Part shown: positions 45,026 through 53,979 of the stretch, piece after piece
Layout: each line of letters opens with the position of its first letter
Numbering within the stretch: position 1 is the first letter of the stretch
From: Thalassovita sp.
Lineage (GTDB): Bacteria; Pseudomonadota; Alphaproteobacteria; Rhodobacterales; Rhodobacteraceae
DNA length: 64,000 nt
Direction: 5' to 3'
Assembly (NCBI GenBank): GCA_017792425.1
Contig: CP051233.1
Location: forward strand, 771,457-835,456
Made by a program: the position numbers and the translations under genes
Notes under the pieces: model-generated
Databases searched by the model: none
What the model was told of the DNA's origin: nothing
The model's input: only the letters and a program-made list of their open reading frames with translations

Positions 45026-46993
45026 TTACTCTGCGGCAACCCGCTGCGGATCAACCAGCGCCACGATGTCCATCATGATCGTGTTCAACTCGAAATCCTT
45101 GGGGGTATAGACCTTGGCGACGCCCATTGCCAGCAGGCGCTTGCTGTCTTCGTCCGGGATGATGCCCCCCACGACGACAGGGATATGCCCTAACCCGGCG
45201 GCGCGCATGCGGTTCATCAGGTCTTCCAGCAGCGGCATGTGCGACCCGGACAGGATGGACAAGCCGACGACATGGGCGCTATCTTCTTGTGCTGCCTTGA
45301 CAATTTCTTCGGGCGTCAGGCGGATGCCTTCATAGGAGATGTCCATGCCGCAATCGCGCGCGCGGAAGGCAATCTGCTCGGCGCCGTTGGAATGGCCATC
45401 CAGACCCGGCTTGCCGACCAGGAATTTCAGGCGGCGGCCCAGGCGGTCGGAAACGGCATCAACGGCGGTGCGGATGTCATCCAGCCCTTCGGTTTTGTTC
45501 GACACGGATTTCGAGACGCCGGTCGGGCCGCGATATTCACCGTGGACCACGCGCATCTGCGCGGCCCATTCGCCGGTGGTGACGCCTGCCTTGGCGCAGG
45601 CGATAGAAGCAGGCATGACGTTTTCACCCTTGCGGGACGCCTCGCGCAAGGCGGCAAGCGCGGCATCCACGGCGGCCTGATCGCGGTTGGCGCGCCATTC
45701 GTTCAGGCGGCCGATCTGTTCAGCCTCGACTGCCGGGTCGACGACCATGATACCGCCATCACCTGCGGTCAGGGGCGAGGATTCGCCCTCCATCCAGCGG
45801 TTCACGCCGACGACGACCGTTTCGTTCCTTTCAATCCGGTTCAGGCGTTCGGCGTTGGAATCGACCAGGCGGGATTTCATGTATTCGATCGAGGCGACGG
45901 CGCCGCCCATTGAATCCAGATTGGCCAGTTCGTGGCGCGCGCCGTCTTTCAGCGCGGCAACCTTGGCGTCAACGGCGGGGTTGCCGTCGAACAGGTCGCC
46001 ATATTCCAGCAGGTCGGTTTCGTAGGCCATGATTTGTTGCATCCGCAGCGACCATTGCTGATCCCACGGGCGGGGCAGGCCAAGGGCCTCGTTCCAGGCG
46101 GGCAGTTGCACGGCGCGGGCACGGGCCTTTTTCGACAGGGTCACGGCCAGCATTTCGATCAGGATACGATAGACGTTGTTTTCCGGCTGCTGTTCCGTCA
46201 GGCCCAGAGAGTTCACTTGCACGCCATAGCGGAAGCGGCGGTGTTTCGGATCGGTGACGCCGTAGCGTTCCAGGCAGATTTCGTCCCACAGTTCCACGAA
46301 GGCGCGCATCTTGCACATCTCGGTGACGAACCGGATACCGGCGTTCACGAAGAAGGAAATGCGTGCGACCATCGGGCCGAAATCTTCGGCTGGGACGCGG
46401 GGTTTCAGTTCGTCCAGAACCGCGATGGCGGTGGCCAGGGCAAAGGCCAATTCCTGTTCAGGTGTCGCGCCTGCCTCTTGCAGGTGGTAGGAACACACGT
46501 TCATCGGGTTCCATTTGGGCACGTTGGAATAACAATACTCGGCCACGTCGGCGATCATCTTCAGCGACGGCTTTGGCGGGCAGATATAGGTGCCGCGCGA
46601 CAGATATTCCTTGATCAGGTCGTTCTGCACGGTGCCCTGCAGTTTGGCCACGTCGGCGCCCTGTTCCTCGGCCACGGCGATATACAGCGACAGCAGCCAG
46701 GGCGCCGTCGCGTTGATCGTCATCGAGGTATTCATCTGTTCCAGCGGGATCTGGTCGAACAGCGCGCGCATGTCGCCCAAGTGGCAGACCGGCACGCCGA
46801 CCTTGCCCACCTCGCCACGCGCCAGCACGTGATCAGAGTCATAGCCCGTTTGGGTCGGCAGATCGAAGGCTACCGACAGGCCGGTCTGCCCTTTGGACAG
46901 GTTGTTGCGGTAAAGCGCGTTCGAGGCTTTCGCAGTCGAATGGCCCGCGTAGGTGCGGAACAGCCAGGGGCGGTCTTTCTGGGTCTCGGTCAT
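45026..46993 (-). CDS. ecm: Ethylmalonyl-CoA mutase
   Basis: Coenzyme B12-dependent mutase that converts (2R)-ethylmalonyl-CoA to methylsuccinyl-CoA, 655 residues. The N-terminal TIM barrel starts with DRPWLFRTYAGHSTAKASN and includes GLSVAFDLPTQTGYDSDH. The C-terminal B12 domain has the axial-ligand motif LDGHSNG near residue 530, then GLSILSGSHMPLLEDLM and VVVGGIIPDEDSK. Size and sequence fit Ecm/MeaA rather than the larger methylmalonyl-CoA mutase. The start is ATG at 46993 after GAGG; the frame extends 10 codons further without support. It is divergent from the PlsB-like gene. Confidence 0.94.
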   Translation of the reverse strand: MTETQKDRPWLFRTYAGHSTAKASNALYRNNLSKGQTGLSVAFDLPTQTGYDSDHVLARGEVGKVGVPVCHLGDMRALFDQIPLEQMNTSMTINATAPWLLSLYIAVAEEQGADVAKLQGTVQNDLIKEYLSRGTYICPPKPSLKMIADVAEYCYSNVPKWNPMNVCSYHLQEAGATPEQELAFALATAIAVLDELKPRVPAEDFGPMVARISFFVNAGIRFVTEMCKMRAFVELWDEICLERYGVTDPKHRRFRYGVQVNSLGLTEQQPENNVYRILIEMLAVTLSKKARARAVQLPAWNEALGLPRPWDQQWSLRMQQIMAYETDLLEYGDLFDGNPAVDAKVAALKDGARHELANLDSMGGAVASIEYMKSRLVDSNAERLNRIERNETVVVGVNRWMEGESSPLTAGDGGIMVVDPAVEAEQIGRLNEWRANRDQAAVDAALAALREASRKGENVMPASIACAKAGVTTGEWAAQMRVVHGEYRGPTGVSKSVSNKTEGLDDIRTAVDAVSDRLGRRLKFLVGKPGLDGHSNGAEQIAFRARDCGMDISYEGIRLTPEEIVKAAQEDSAHVVGLSILSGSHMPLLEDLMNRMRAAGLGHIPVVVGGIIPDEDSKRLLAMGVAKVYTPKDFELNTIMMDIVALVDPQRVAAE

Positions 46994-47143
46994 GGCGGCC
47001 TCGTGAATCAGATTTGGCAACATTATTGCGTTCGGGTGTTGATACTTGGAATTTCATGTCGCTGTCAATTCGCCGCGTTGCGGCATTGCCGGGACGCCGC
47101 GACAATGATTTACGCGCGCGCGAAACGCGGGCAATCTGCCTGC

Positions 47144-48499
47144 ATGACAACCACCGTGGAAATGCCTGTCTGGATGCTGGTGCTGTTGATCGCCTTTGCC
47201 GCGGTCACCTTCGCGTCGCATTTCCTGCTGCCGTCGGTGCGCTGGTTTTTTCGCAAAAGGATGGAGCGGCTGGTCGCCAAGCTGAATACCCGACTGACCC
47301 GCCCGATTGAACCGTTCAAGCTGGCCCGGCGCTATGACATGATCCAGCGCCTGATCTATGACCCCGAGGTGGGCCGCGCGATTGCCGCCCATGCGGCAGA
47401 GCGGGGCATCCCCGAGAACGTCGCATTTCAGACTGCGCGGCGCTATGCCGGGGAAATCGTGCCGTCGTTCAGCGCCTGGACCTATTTCCAGTTCGGGTCG
47501 CGTGTCGCGCGGTGGCTGAGCCAGGCCGTCTACAACGTTCGCGTTGTGGGGCGGGCCGAGGATGATCTGAACGGCGTGGACCCGGATGCGACGATCGTGT
47601 TCGTGATGAACCACCGCAGCAACATGGATTATGTGTTGGTGACCTACCTGGCTTCGCGGCAGGGGGCGATCAGCTACGCGGTGGGGGAATGGGCGCGGGT
47701 CTGGCCGCTTAGCCGCCTGATCCGGGCGATGGGGGCCTATTTCATCCGGCGCGAATCCGCGAACCCGTTGTATCGCGTCATCCTGGCCCGCTATATCCGC
47801 ATGGCGACGGATGCGGGCGTGACCCAGGCGGTATTCCCAGAGGGCGGGCTGAGCCTGACCGGGGAAATCGCAGAGCCCAAGCTGGGGATCCTGAAATATC
47901 TGCTGGACCGGGGCACCGCACCCGAAAGGGATGTGGTCTTTGTTCCCGTGGCGCTGAACTATGACCGCGTGCTGGAGGACAGGATTCTTGTCCGTGCCGG
48001 GCGCGAGGGGAAGCGGCGATTCCGGGCGCGGATCGGGGTGATCGTGCGGTTCGTCCTGCGCAGGCTTTGGCTGCGGCTGACCGGGCGCTATCGGCGCTTT
48101 GGCTATGCCGGGGTCAGTTTCGGCGCGCCGCTGGCCTTGTCAGACTTCGAGGGCGGAGTACAGGCCCTGGCGGGAGAGCTGATGCGGCGGATCGCCGTTC
48201 AAACACCTGTCCTGCCCGTGCCGCTGGTGGCGTCGGCCCTTTTGAAAGCGGGCGGCGAGGTGGAAAGGTTGGCGCTGGATCAGGCCGTCAGAGAGCTGCT
48301 GGTGCATTTGGATGGGGCATCCGTGTACTTGCCCGATGACAACGCAGCCCGGGCGGTAGAGGACGGTTTGCGGTCGCTTGCCTTGCGGGGACTTGTGCAA
48401 GAGGATGATGGAAAGGTGCGTATCGCGCCCGGCCAGAAAGAGCTGTTTTTGTTTTATCATGCCTCAATTAGGCATCTTTTTCGCGATTGCAGCAATTGA
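47144..48499 (+). CDS. PlsB-like glycerol-3-phosphate/lysophosphatidate acyltransferase
   Basis: A 451-residue membrane-associated acyltransferase of the GPAT/DHAPAT group. It has an N-terminal hydrophobic segment (about residues 8-30) and the catalytic motif VMNHRSNMDYVLV (HX4D, about residues 156-168). FIRRESANPLYRVILARYI and AVFPEGGLSLTGE match acyltransferase blocks II and III. A helical C-terminal region of about 130 residues follows. It probably acylates glycerol-3-phosphate or a lysolipid at the inner membrane. Start choice is uncertain: ATG at 47144 has no clear RBS, and an in-frame ATG at 47105 is possible. It sits between ecm and ccr. Confidence 0.8.
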   Translation: MTTTVEMPVWMLVLLIAFAAVTFASHFLLPSVRWFFRKRMERLVAKLNTRLTRPIEPFKLARRYDMIQRLIYDPEVGRAIAAHAAERGIPENVAFQTARRYAGEIVPSFSAWTYFQFGSRVARWLSQAVYNVRVVGRAEDDLNGVDPDATIVFVMNHRSNMDYVLVTYLASRQGAISYAVGEWARVWPLSRLIRAMGAYFIRRESANPLYRVILARYIRMATDAGVTQAVFPEGGLSLTGEIAEPKLGILKYLLDRGTAPERDVVFVPVALNYDRVLEDRILVRAGREGKRRFRARIGVIVRFVLRRLWLRLTGRYRRFGYAGVSFGAPLALSDFEGGVQALAGELMRRIAVQTPVLPVPLVASALLKAGGEVERLALDQAVRELLVHLDGASVYLPDDNAARAVEDGLRSLALRGLVQEDDGKVRIAPGQKELFLFYHASIRHLFRDCSN

Positions 48500-48603
48500 T
48501 ATGGTGCCTTTCTGCACTTGCGAGGTCATAAAATTACAAAAACGGGCGAAATGCGATTGCATTGTTGCGCGCCCATCTTTATTTCAGCCTTATGGCGCCG
48601 CGA

Positions 48604-48617
48604 TTCTGCATTGCGGC
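48604..48617 (+). promoter_or_regulatory. Motif shared with the mcl2 upstream region
   Basis: TTCTGCATTGCGGC, identical to 33223-33236, ending 23 bp before the ccr ATG. A variant TTCTGCACTTGCGA occurs near 48512, and the intervening stretch has more TTGC repeats (TGCGATTGCATTG near 48551). A cluster of related sites suggests a regulator binding over the ccr promoter or leader. Confidence 0.45.
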
Positions 48618-48640
48618 AAGAGATGAAAATGGAGGCTGAG

Positions 48641-49930
48641 ATGGCTCTGGACACCAATATGGGCATTGCGCCCTACGAAGCGCCCGAGAAAGATCTGTAC
48701 GAAATCGGTGAAATGCCCCCGCTGGGCTATGTCCCCAAGAAGATGTATGCGTGGGCGATCCGCCGCGAACGTCACGGCGAACCGGACAAGTCCTTTCAGG
48801 TCGAAGTCGTGGACACTTGGCAGATCGACAGCCACGAGGTGTTGGTCCTGGTGATGGCGGCCGGCGTGAATTATAACGGTGTCTGGGCGGGCCTGGGCAA
48901 GCCGATCTCGCCGTTTGACGTGCACGGTCAGGACTATCACATCGCAGGTTCGGATGCCGCGGGCATCGTCTGGGCCGTTGGCGACAAGGTAAAACGCTGG
49001 AAGGTCGGCGACGAGGTCGTGATCCACTGCAATCAGGACGACGGCGACGACGAAGAATGTAACGGCGGCGACCCGATGTTTTCGCCCACCCAGCGGATCT
49101 GGGGTTATGAGACTGGTGACGGTTCCTTTGCGCAGTTCACCCGCGTGCAGGCCCAGCAGCTGATGCCGCGCCCCAAGCACCTGACTTGGGAAGAAAGCGC
49201 CTGCTACACCCTGACCCTTGCCACTGCCTATCGGATGCTGTTCGGCCACCACCCGCACGAACTGAAGCCCGGCCAGAACGTATTGGTCTGGGGCGCGTCG
49301 GGTGGCCTCGGTTCTTACGCGATCCAGCTGGCCAACACCGCGGGCGCCAATGCGATCGGCGTGATTTCGGATGAAAGCAAGCGTCAGTTCGTGATGGATC
49401 AGGGCGCCAAGGGTGTCATCAACCGCAAGGACTTCAACTGTTGGGGGCAATTGCCCACCGTGAATTCGCCCGAATATAACGAGTGGATGAAAGAGGCCCG
49501 AAAGTTTGGCAAGGCGATTTGGGACATCACCGGCAAGGGTGTGAACGTCGACATGGTGTTCGAACATCCGGGCGAGGCGACGTTCCCGGTGTCCACGCTG
49601 GTCGTCAAGAAGGGCGGGATCGTGGTGATCTGCGCCGGCACCTCGGGGTTCAACTGTACCTTTGACGTGCGTTACATGTGGATGCACCAGAAGCGCCTGC
49701 AGGGGTCGCACTTTGCCAACCTCAAGCAAGCCGCCAGCGCGAACCGCCTGATGATCGAGCGCCGCCTGGATCCCTGCATGTCCGAAGTGTTCGAGTGGAA
49801 CGAGATTCCTGCCGCACATGTGAAGATGCTGCGCAACGAGCATAAGCCCGGCAACATGGCTGTTCTGATCCAGGCCCCGAAAACCGGTTTGCGCACCGTC
49901 GAGGACGTGCTGGAAGCTGGCAAGAAGTAA
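48641..49930 (+). CDS. ccr: Crotonyl-CoA carboxylase/reductase
   Basis: Key enzyme of the ethylmalonyl-CoA pathway: reductive carboxylation of crotonyl-CoA with NADPH and CO2. It has 429 residues of the zinc-less medium-chain dehydrogenase fold. GYVPKKMYAWAIRRERHGEP opens the family signature, HGQDYHIAGSDAAGIVWAVG lies in the catalytic domain, and VLVWGASGGLGSYAIQLAN binds NADPH. The start is ATG at 48641 after GGAGG at 6 nt, giving the conserved MALDTN N-terminus; in-frame codons upstream are not supported. A textbook terminator follows. Confidence 0.97.
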   Translation: MALDTNMGIAPYEAPEKDLYEIGEMPPLGYVPKKMYAWAIRRERHGEPDKSFQVEVVDTWQIDSHEVLVLVMAAGVNYNGVWAGLGKPISPFDVHGQDYHIAGSDAAGIVWAVGDKVKRWKVGDEVVIHCNQDDGDDEECNGGDPMFSPTQRIWGYETGDGSFAQFTRVQAQQLMPRPKHLTWEESACYTLTLATAYRMLFGHHPHELKPGQNVLVWGASGGLGSYAIQLANTAGANAIGVISDESKRQFVMDQGAKGVINRKDFNCWGQLPTVNSPEYNEWMKEARKFGKAIWDITGKGVNVDMVFEHPGEATFPVSTLVVKKGGIVVICAGTSGFNCTFDVRYMWMHQKRLQGSHFANLKQAASANRLMIERRLDPCMSEVFEWNEIPAAHVKMLRNEHKPGNMAVLIQAPKTGLRTVEDVLEAGKK

Positions 49931-49956
49931 GACCTGCCAACACAGTGGGAAAAAGA

Positions 49957-49985
49957 AACCGCCGGGACTATCCCGGCGGTTTTTT
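49957..49985 (+). terminator. Rho-independent terminator of ccr
   Basis: Perfect 11-bp stem AACCGCCGGGA (49957-49967) / TCCCGGCGGTT (49971-49981), 3-nt loop, followed by a run of T (49980-49985). Located 27 bp after the ccr stop. Confidence 0.92.
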
Positions 49986-50048
49986 CGGTATTGGAAACCG
50001 GTATTTGGGTGCTGGTCCCCGGCGCGGGCAGGCTGTAGGGTCGCGCGC

Positions 50049-51581
50049 ATGAATGTACCTGCGCTGACCTTTTCCCATGATCAGGCCGAAGCCTTTGATC
50101 GCATCGCCGAAGCGTTGCGCGGGTTCGGCGTGGATATAGAAGAGGGCACGCTGTCCCCGGCGACCGAAGGCAAGACGCGGGTCATGGCCGTATTGGGCAA
50201 GGCCGGGTCAGGTAAGACGCTGCTGCTGTCGGAACTGACCAAGGCGCTGAAGGCTGCGGGGCTGGACCTTGTTTCCGGCGATTACGAGGGCAAGAAGCGC
50301 AAGGACCGCCGGACGCTGGCAATCCTGGCCCCGACCAACAAGGCCGCCAGCGTCCTGCGCAATCGTGGCGTTCCGGCAACCACGATCCACCGCATCCTGT
50401 ACACTCCGGTCTATGACCCCGAGTATGAAAAGATCGCGGAATGGCTGGCCGGGAATGGTGAACGCCCCGAAATCGAGGGGCTGACGGACGAGGCGCTGGA
50501 CCGGGCGCAGGCGTTTTTTCAGGTGCACAAGTCCATCCCCGGCGCCCTGGCGGCCGCGGGTCTGCGGGGCAGCGACTTCATCACTGGATGGAAACGGCGG
50601 GACGATCCGCTGGACATCGGGTTTATTGACGAAGCCTCGATGCTGGATGACAAGCAGTTCGAGGATCTGAAGGAAGTTTTTCCGGCGCTGGTGCTGTTCG
50701 GTGATCCAGCGCAGTTGGCGCCTGTGGGGCAATCCGGGCAGATGGTGTTTGACGCACTGCCGGAACAGGCCAAGATGGAATTGCACCGGGTCCACCGCCA
50801 GGAGGCGGATAATCCGATACTGGACCTCGCCCACGCACTGGCAGATCCCGCGCTGGGGTTCGAGGATTTCGAGCGTATGATCGAGGACGCCGCCCGCCGT
50901 GATGATCGCGTGGTCTGGGCGCAGCGGGTCGAGGTAGACCTGATGGCGCGATCCCCGGTGCTGGTCTGGCGGAACGCGACGCGCATTCGGTTGATCAACG
51001 CTTTCCGCGCCGTTCATGGTGCGCCAGAGGATGCCTTGCTGGAAGGCGAACCGCTGATCTGCGACGGGATTGAACTGCCCCTAAAACACCGCATGAAACG
51101 GGTGGACCTGGAAGCACGCGGGCTGATCAAGGGGGCGCAGGTGGTGTATCTGGGGCCGGGGCGCAAACCGGGGTTTTCTCGGATGCACGTTCTTGGGGCC
51201 GAAGATCCGCAGGTCAACGTCGCCTCTATCATCAAGATCGAAAAACCGGACGAGGAAGAACCGTTTATCCCGTACGCTGCGCGGATGGGGGCGGCGTTTC
51301 TGCACGGGGCAGCGGTGACGATCCACAAGGCGCAGGGCAGCCAGTGGGAAAATGTGCAGGTGTTTGCGCCAGACCTGTATGCTGCGGCGCGGATGGGCCG
51401 GAACGAGGCGGGGCAGCCATTGTGGAAACGCCTGGCCTATGTGGCGATCACTCGGGCCGAGCAGCGTCTTTACTGGGTGGTGCGGAACCGGCTGTCGAAG
51501 CCATCCGGGCCGCTGCGAGTGGATGATCTGAGGGCCGCGCCGGTGGCGCCGCTGGTCCTGCAACAGGAGGAAGAGTCATGA
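50049..51581 (+). CDS. RecD/Dda-like superfamily 1 DNA helicase
   Basis: A 510-residue ATP-dependent helicase. Walker A is VLGKAGSGKTLLL (about residue 50), motif Ia is ILAPTNKAASVL, motif II (Walker B) is IGFIDEASMLDD (about 193), motif III is LVLFGDPAQLAPVG and motif V is GAAVTIHKAQGSQWENV. The C-terminal AYVAITRAEQRLYWV is the UvrD-C/RecD motif VI. It is a stand-alone helicase without RecB/C neighbours, resembling short RecD2/Dda proteins. The ATGA overlap with the downstream dehydrogenase gene implies coupling. Confidence 0.88.
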   Translation: MNVPALTFSHDQAEAFDRIAEALRGFGVDIEEGTLSPATEGKTRVMAVLGKAGSGKTLLLSELTKALKAAGLDLVSGDYEGKKRKDRRTLAILAPTNKAASVLRNRGVPATTIHRILYTPVYDPEYEKIAEWLAGNGERPEIEGLTDEALDRAQAFFQVHKSIPGALAAAGLRGSDFITGWKRRDDPLDIGFIDEASMLDDKQFEDLKEVFPALVLFGDPAQLAPVGQSGQMVFDALPEQAKMELHRVHRQEADNPILDLAHALADPALGFEDFERMIEDAARRDDRVVWAQRVEVDLMARSPVLVWRNATRIRLINAFRAVHGAPEDALLEGEPLICDGIELPLKHRMKRVDLEARGLIKGAQVVYLGPGRKPGFSRMHVLGAEDPQVNVASIIKIEKPDEEEPFIPYAARMGAAFLHGAAVTIHKAQGSQWENVQVFAPDLYAAARMGRNEAGQPLWKRLAYVAITRAEQRLYWVVRNRLSKPSGPLRVDDLRAAPVAPLVLQQEEES

Positions 51582-52297
51582 AAACCATTATCGTGACCGG
51601 TGCCAGCGCCGGGATTGGCGCGGCCTGTGCACGTATTTTCCTGGAAGAGGGATGGCGTGTTGGTCTGCTGGCCCGCCGTGCCGAGGCGCTGGCGGCCGTT
51701 GCCGATGGTCACGGGAACGCCGTTGTCCTCCCCTGCGACGTGACCAACCCGGCGCAGGTAGACGCGGCGTTTGACAGCTTCGTCGACCAGGTCGGGCGGC
51801 TGGATGTCTTGTTCAACAACGCAGGGATGTTCGGGCGGGCCGTGCCGATTGACGAGTTGAGCATCGAGGAATGGCGACAGGTGCGTGATGTGAACCTGGA
51901 CGGGATGTTCTTGTGCGCCCGCGCGGCCTTTGGCCGGATGCGCCGGCAGGCCCCGCAGGGCGGACGGATCATCAATAACGGGTCCATCAGCGCGCATGCC
52001 CCGCGCGAAGGGTCGGTGAGCTATACCACCACGAAACACGCCATCACCGGGCTGACCAAGACCCTGTCGCTGGATGGCCGCCCTTTTGACATTGCCTGCG
52101 GTCAGATCGACATCGGTAACGCCCGGACAGAGTTGCTGGAAGGGATCATCGCCCGGAACCCGGATACCCCCCCGCCCACGATGGATGTTGCGGACGTGGC
52201 GCGCGCGGTGCTGCAGATGGCGCAACTGGGCCCCGAAGCGAACGTGCAGTTCATGACCATCATGGCAACGAAGATGCCCTATATCGGGCGCGGCTGA
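51578..52297 (+). CDS. Short-chain dehydrogenase/reductase
   Basis: A 239-residue SDR oxidoreductase. The cofactor loop is VTGASAGIGAACARIF (residues 6-21) and NNAG is in VLFNNAGMFGRA. The catalytic Ser is in INNGSISAHAP, with the YxxxK pair in SYTTTKHAITGL. It is probably an NADP-dependent alcohol/ketone oxidoreductase; the substrate is unknown. The start overlaps the helicase stop by 4 bp after AGGAGGAAGAG. Its stop abuts, with no gap, the stop of the convergent TIGR02186 gene. Confidence 0.92.
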   Translation: MKTIIVTGASAGIGAACARIFLEEGWRVGLLARRAEALAAVADGHGNAVVLPCDVTNPAQVDAAFDSFVDQVGRLDVLFNNAGMFGRAVPIDELSIEEWRQVRDVNLDGMFLCARAAFGRMRRQAPQGGRIINNGSISAHAPREGSVSYTTTKHAITGLTKTLSLDGRPFDIACGQIDIGNARTELLEGIIARNPDTPPPTMDVADVARAVLQMAQLGPEANVQFMTIMATKMPYIGRG

Positions 52298-53062
52298 TCA
52301 GCCCAGCCGGATCACCCGGAAGAAGGCCGATGCCCCCCAACCGGCGGCGATGGCGATGGCCAGCGACAGGATGCCGTAAACCAGGGGCTGCTGGTGCGCC
52401 AGATTGTAGATCCATCGTTCCAGCCCGACCTTGCTGACGGTGATGCTGGTGATATAGGTGTCGATCACCTCTCCGCCGCGGGTCAGGAAAATCCGGGTGA
52501 AATACGTGCCCTCGGTCAGGTTGGACGGCAGCGCGACACTGGTCCTGAAAAGCGTATCTTCTGTCAGTTCGACAGAGTTTTCGCGGATCTGGTACAATCC
52601 GTTTTCGCTGCGGATGCGGACAATGGCATCGACGTATTCGTTGACCTTGTCCGCGGACAGGGTGCCCCGTTGGGCATGGATCGCGCGCCCGATAGAGATA
52701 TAGTGCTTCTGATCCTGCGCATCGGTCAGCGCATCGGACAGGGGGGCGGTGGTCGCCACGGCGTAAAAGGCCGGGGCGGTATCCATTTCCAGCGATTCCG
52801 TGTTGACCCAGATCCCCAGTCGCCGGTCCTTCTTGCGGACGGTCACCGGGTGCGACGGGCCGGTGATGGTGATGATCACGTTCAGGGGCGGCTCTTCCGG
52901 GATCGGGGCGGTGCGTTTCACCGCGCCGAAAACCAGGATTTCCGACCCTGCAAAGTTGGCAGTGATGGACACCCAGGCCTGACTGAGACCGGCCACGACG
53001 GTTTCGTTGGCCCGGGCTGGCATCGCCGCCAGCAGGCAGATCAGCAGAAGGCGCCAGAACAT
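52298..53062 (-). CDS. TIGR02186 family exported membrane-anchored protein
   Basis: A 254-residue protein with an N-terminal signal peptide (about 1-18, LLLICLLAAMPARA), a periplasmic beta-rich domain (about 19-215) and a C-terminal membrane segment (about 225-247, LVYGILSLAIAIAAGWGA). It matches the uncharacterised TIGR02186 family, whose genes usually sit beside a TauE/SafE exporter, as here. Its start shares a base with the TauE-like stop, so the two are translated together. It probably acts as a periplasmic accessory of the transporter. Confidence 0.85.
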   Translation of the reverse strand: MFWRLLLICLLAAMPARANETVVAGLSQAWVSITANFAGSEILVFGAVKRTAPIPEEPPLNVIITITGPSHPVTVRKKDRRLGIWVNTESLEMDTAPAFYAVATTAPLSDALTDAQDQKHYISIGRAIHAQRGTLSADKVNEYVDAIVRIRSENGLYQIRENSVELTEDTLFRTSVALPSNLTEGTYFTRIFLTRGGEVIDTYITSITVSKVGLERWIYNLAHQQPLVYGILSLAIAIAAGWGASAFFRVIRLG

Positions 53063-53979
53063 CAGTGGCCTCCTTTCGCGCCGATCGAGTAGAGCTCGGA
53101 CGGTTCAATCAGAAGATCGAAGGCCAGTTTCAGGCAAACCGCCAGAACCATGATTGCCAGCAGGATGCGCAACTGTTCTGCCTTCAGCTTTACCCCAATC
53201 CGGGTGCCGATCTGTGCACCGACAACGCCGCCGATCAGCAGCAGAACCGCCAGCGCCATGTCCACGGTATAGTTCGTGGTCGCGTGCAAAAGCGTCGTGA
53301 AACCGGTGACGAAAATGATCTGGAACAGCGAAGTTCCAACCACCACCTTGGTTGGCATGCCCAGGATATAGATCATCGCAGGTACCATGATGAACCCGCC
53401 GCCGACACCCATGATCGCGGCCAGAACGCCCACGGCCATACCAACCAGTACCGGTGGAATGACGGAAATATACAGGCCGGAGGTGCGGAACTTCATCTTC
53501 AGGGGCAGTGTGTGTACCCAGTTGCGCTGACGGCGTTTGGGTGGGGCGCTCTTGTTTCTGGAGCGTCGGATCGCGGCCAGGCTTTCGATGAACATCAGCC
53601 CGCCGATCACGCCCAGGAACAAGACATAGCAAAGCTTCACCAACAGATCGACCTGGCCCATGCTTTTCAAGAAGTTGAACAGCATGACCCCAAGGCCCGC
53701 GCCGGCAAGCCCGCCCACCAGCAGAACTGTTCCCATTCGCAAATCAACGGTCTTGCGTTTCAGGTGCGCCAGGACGCCCGAGAACGAAGAGGCGACGATC
53801 TGGTTCGCCTCTGTCGCGACGGCCACTGCCGGGGGGATGCCGATAAAGAACAGCAACGGGGTCATCAGGAATCCGCCGCCAACCCCGAACATTCCAGACA
53901 AAACCCCCACGATCCCGCCAAGCCCCAGCAGCAGGAAGGCGTTCACAGAGACTTCGGCAATAGGTAGGTAAATTTGCAT
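53062..53979 (-). CDS. TauE/SafE family exporter
   Basis: A 305-residue polytopic membrane protein of the sulfite exporter family, with about eight membrane segments in two repeats. The glycine-rich motifs LSGMFGVGGGFLMTPLL (about residue 28) and AAIMGVGGGFIMVPAMI (about 190) mark the two halves. The central cytoplasmic loop is basic (RRSRNKSAPPKRRQR). The start is ATG at 53979 (MQIYLPIAE); the frame continues upstream without an RBS. It is unrelated in context to the shorter TauE-like gene at 32.5 kb. Partnering with a TIGR02186 protein is a recurrent arrangement, possibly for sulfite or thiosulfate export. Confidence 0.88.
   Translation of the reverse strand: MQIYLPIAEVSVNAFLLLGLGGIVGVLSGMFGVGGGFLMTPLLFFIGIPPAVAVATEANQIVASSFSGVLAHLKRKTVDLRMGTVLLVGGLAGAGLGVMLFNFLKSMGQVDLLVKLCYVLFLGVIGGLMFIESLAAIRRSRNKSAPPKRRQRNWVHTLPLKMKFRTSGLYISVIPPVLVGMAVGVLAAIMGVGGGFIMVPAMIYILGMPTKVVVGTSLFQIIFVTGFTTLLHATTNYTVDMALAVLLLIGGVVGAQIGTRIGVKLKAEQLRILLAIMVLAVCLKLAFDLLIEPSELYSIGAKGGH

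Noticed and set aside
45932..47143. N-terminal extension of the PlsB-like frame across ecm
   Set aside because: The extension is antisense to ecm and has no similarity to acyltransferases; homology starts near 47144.
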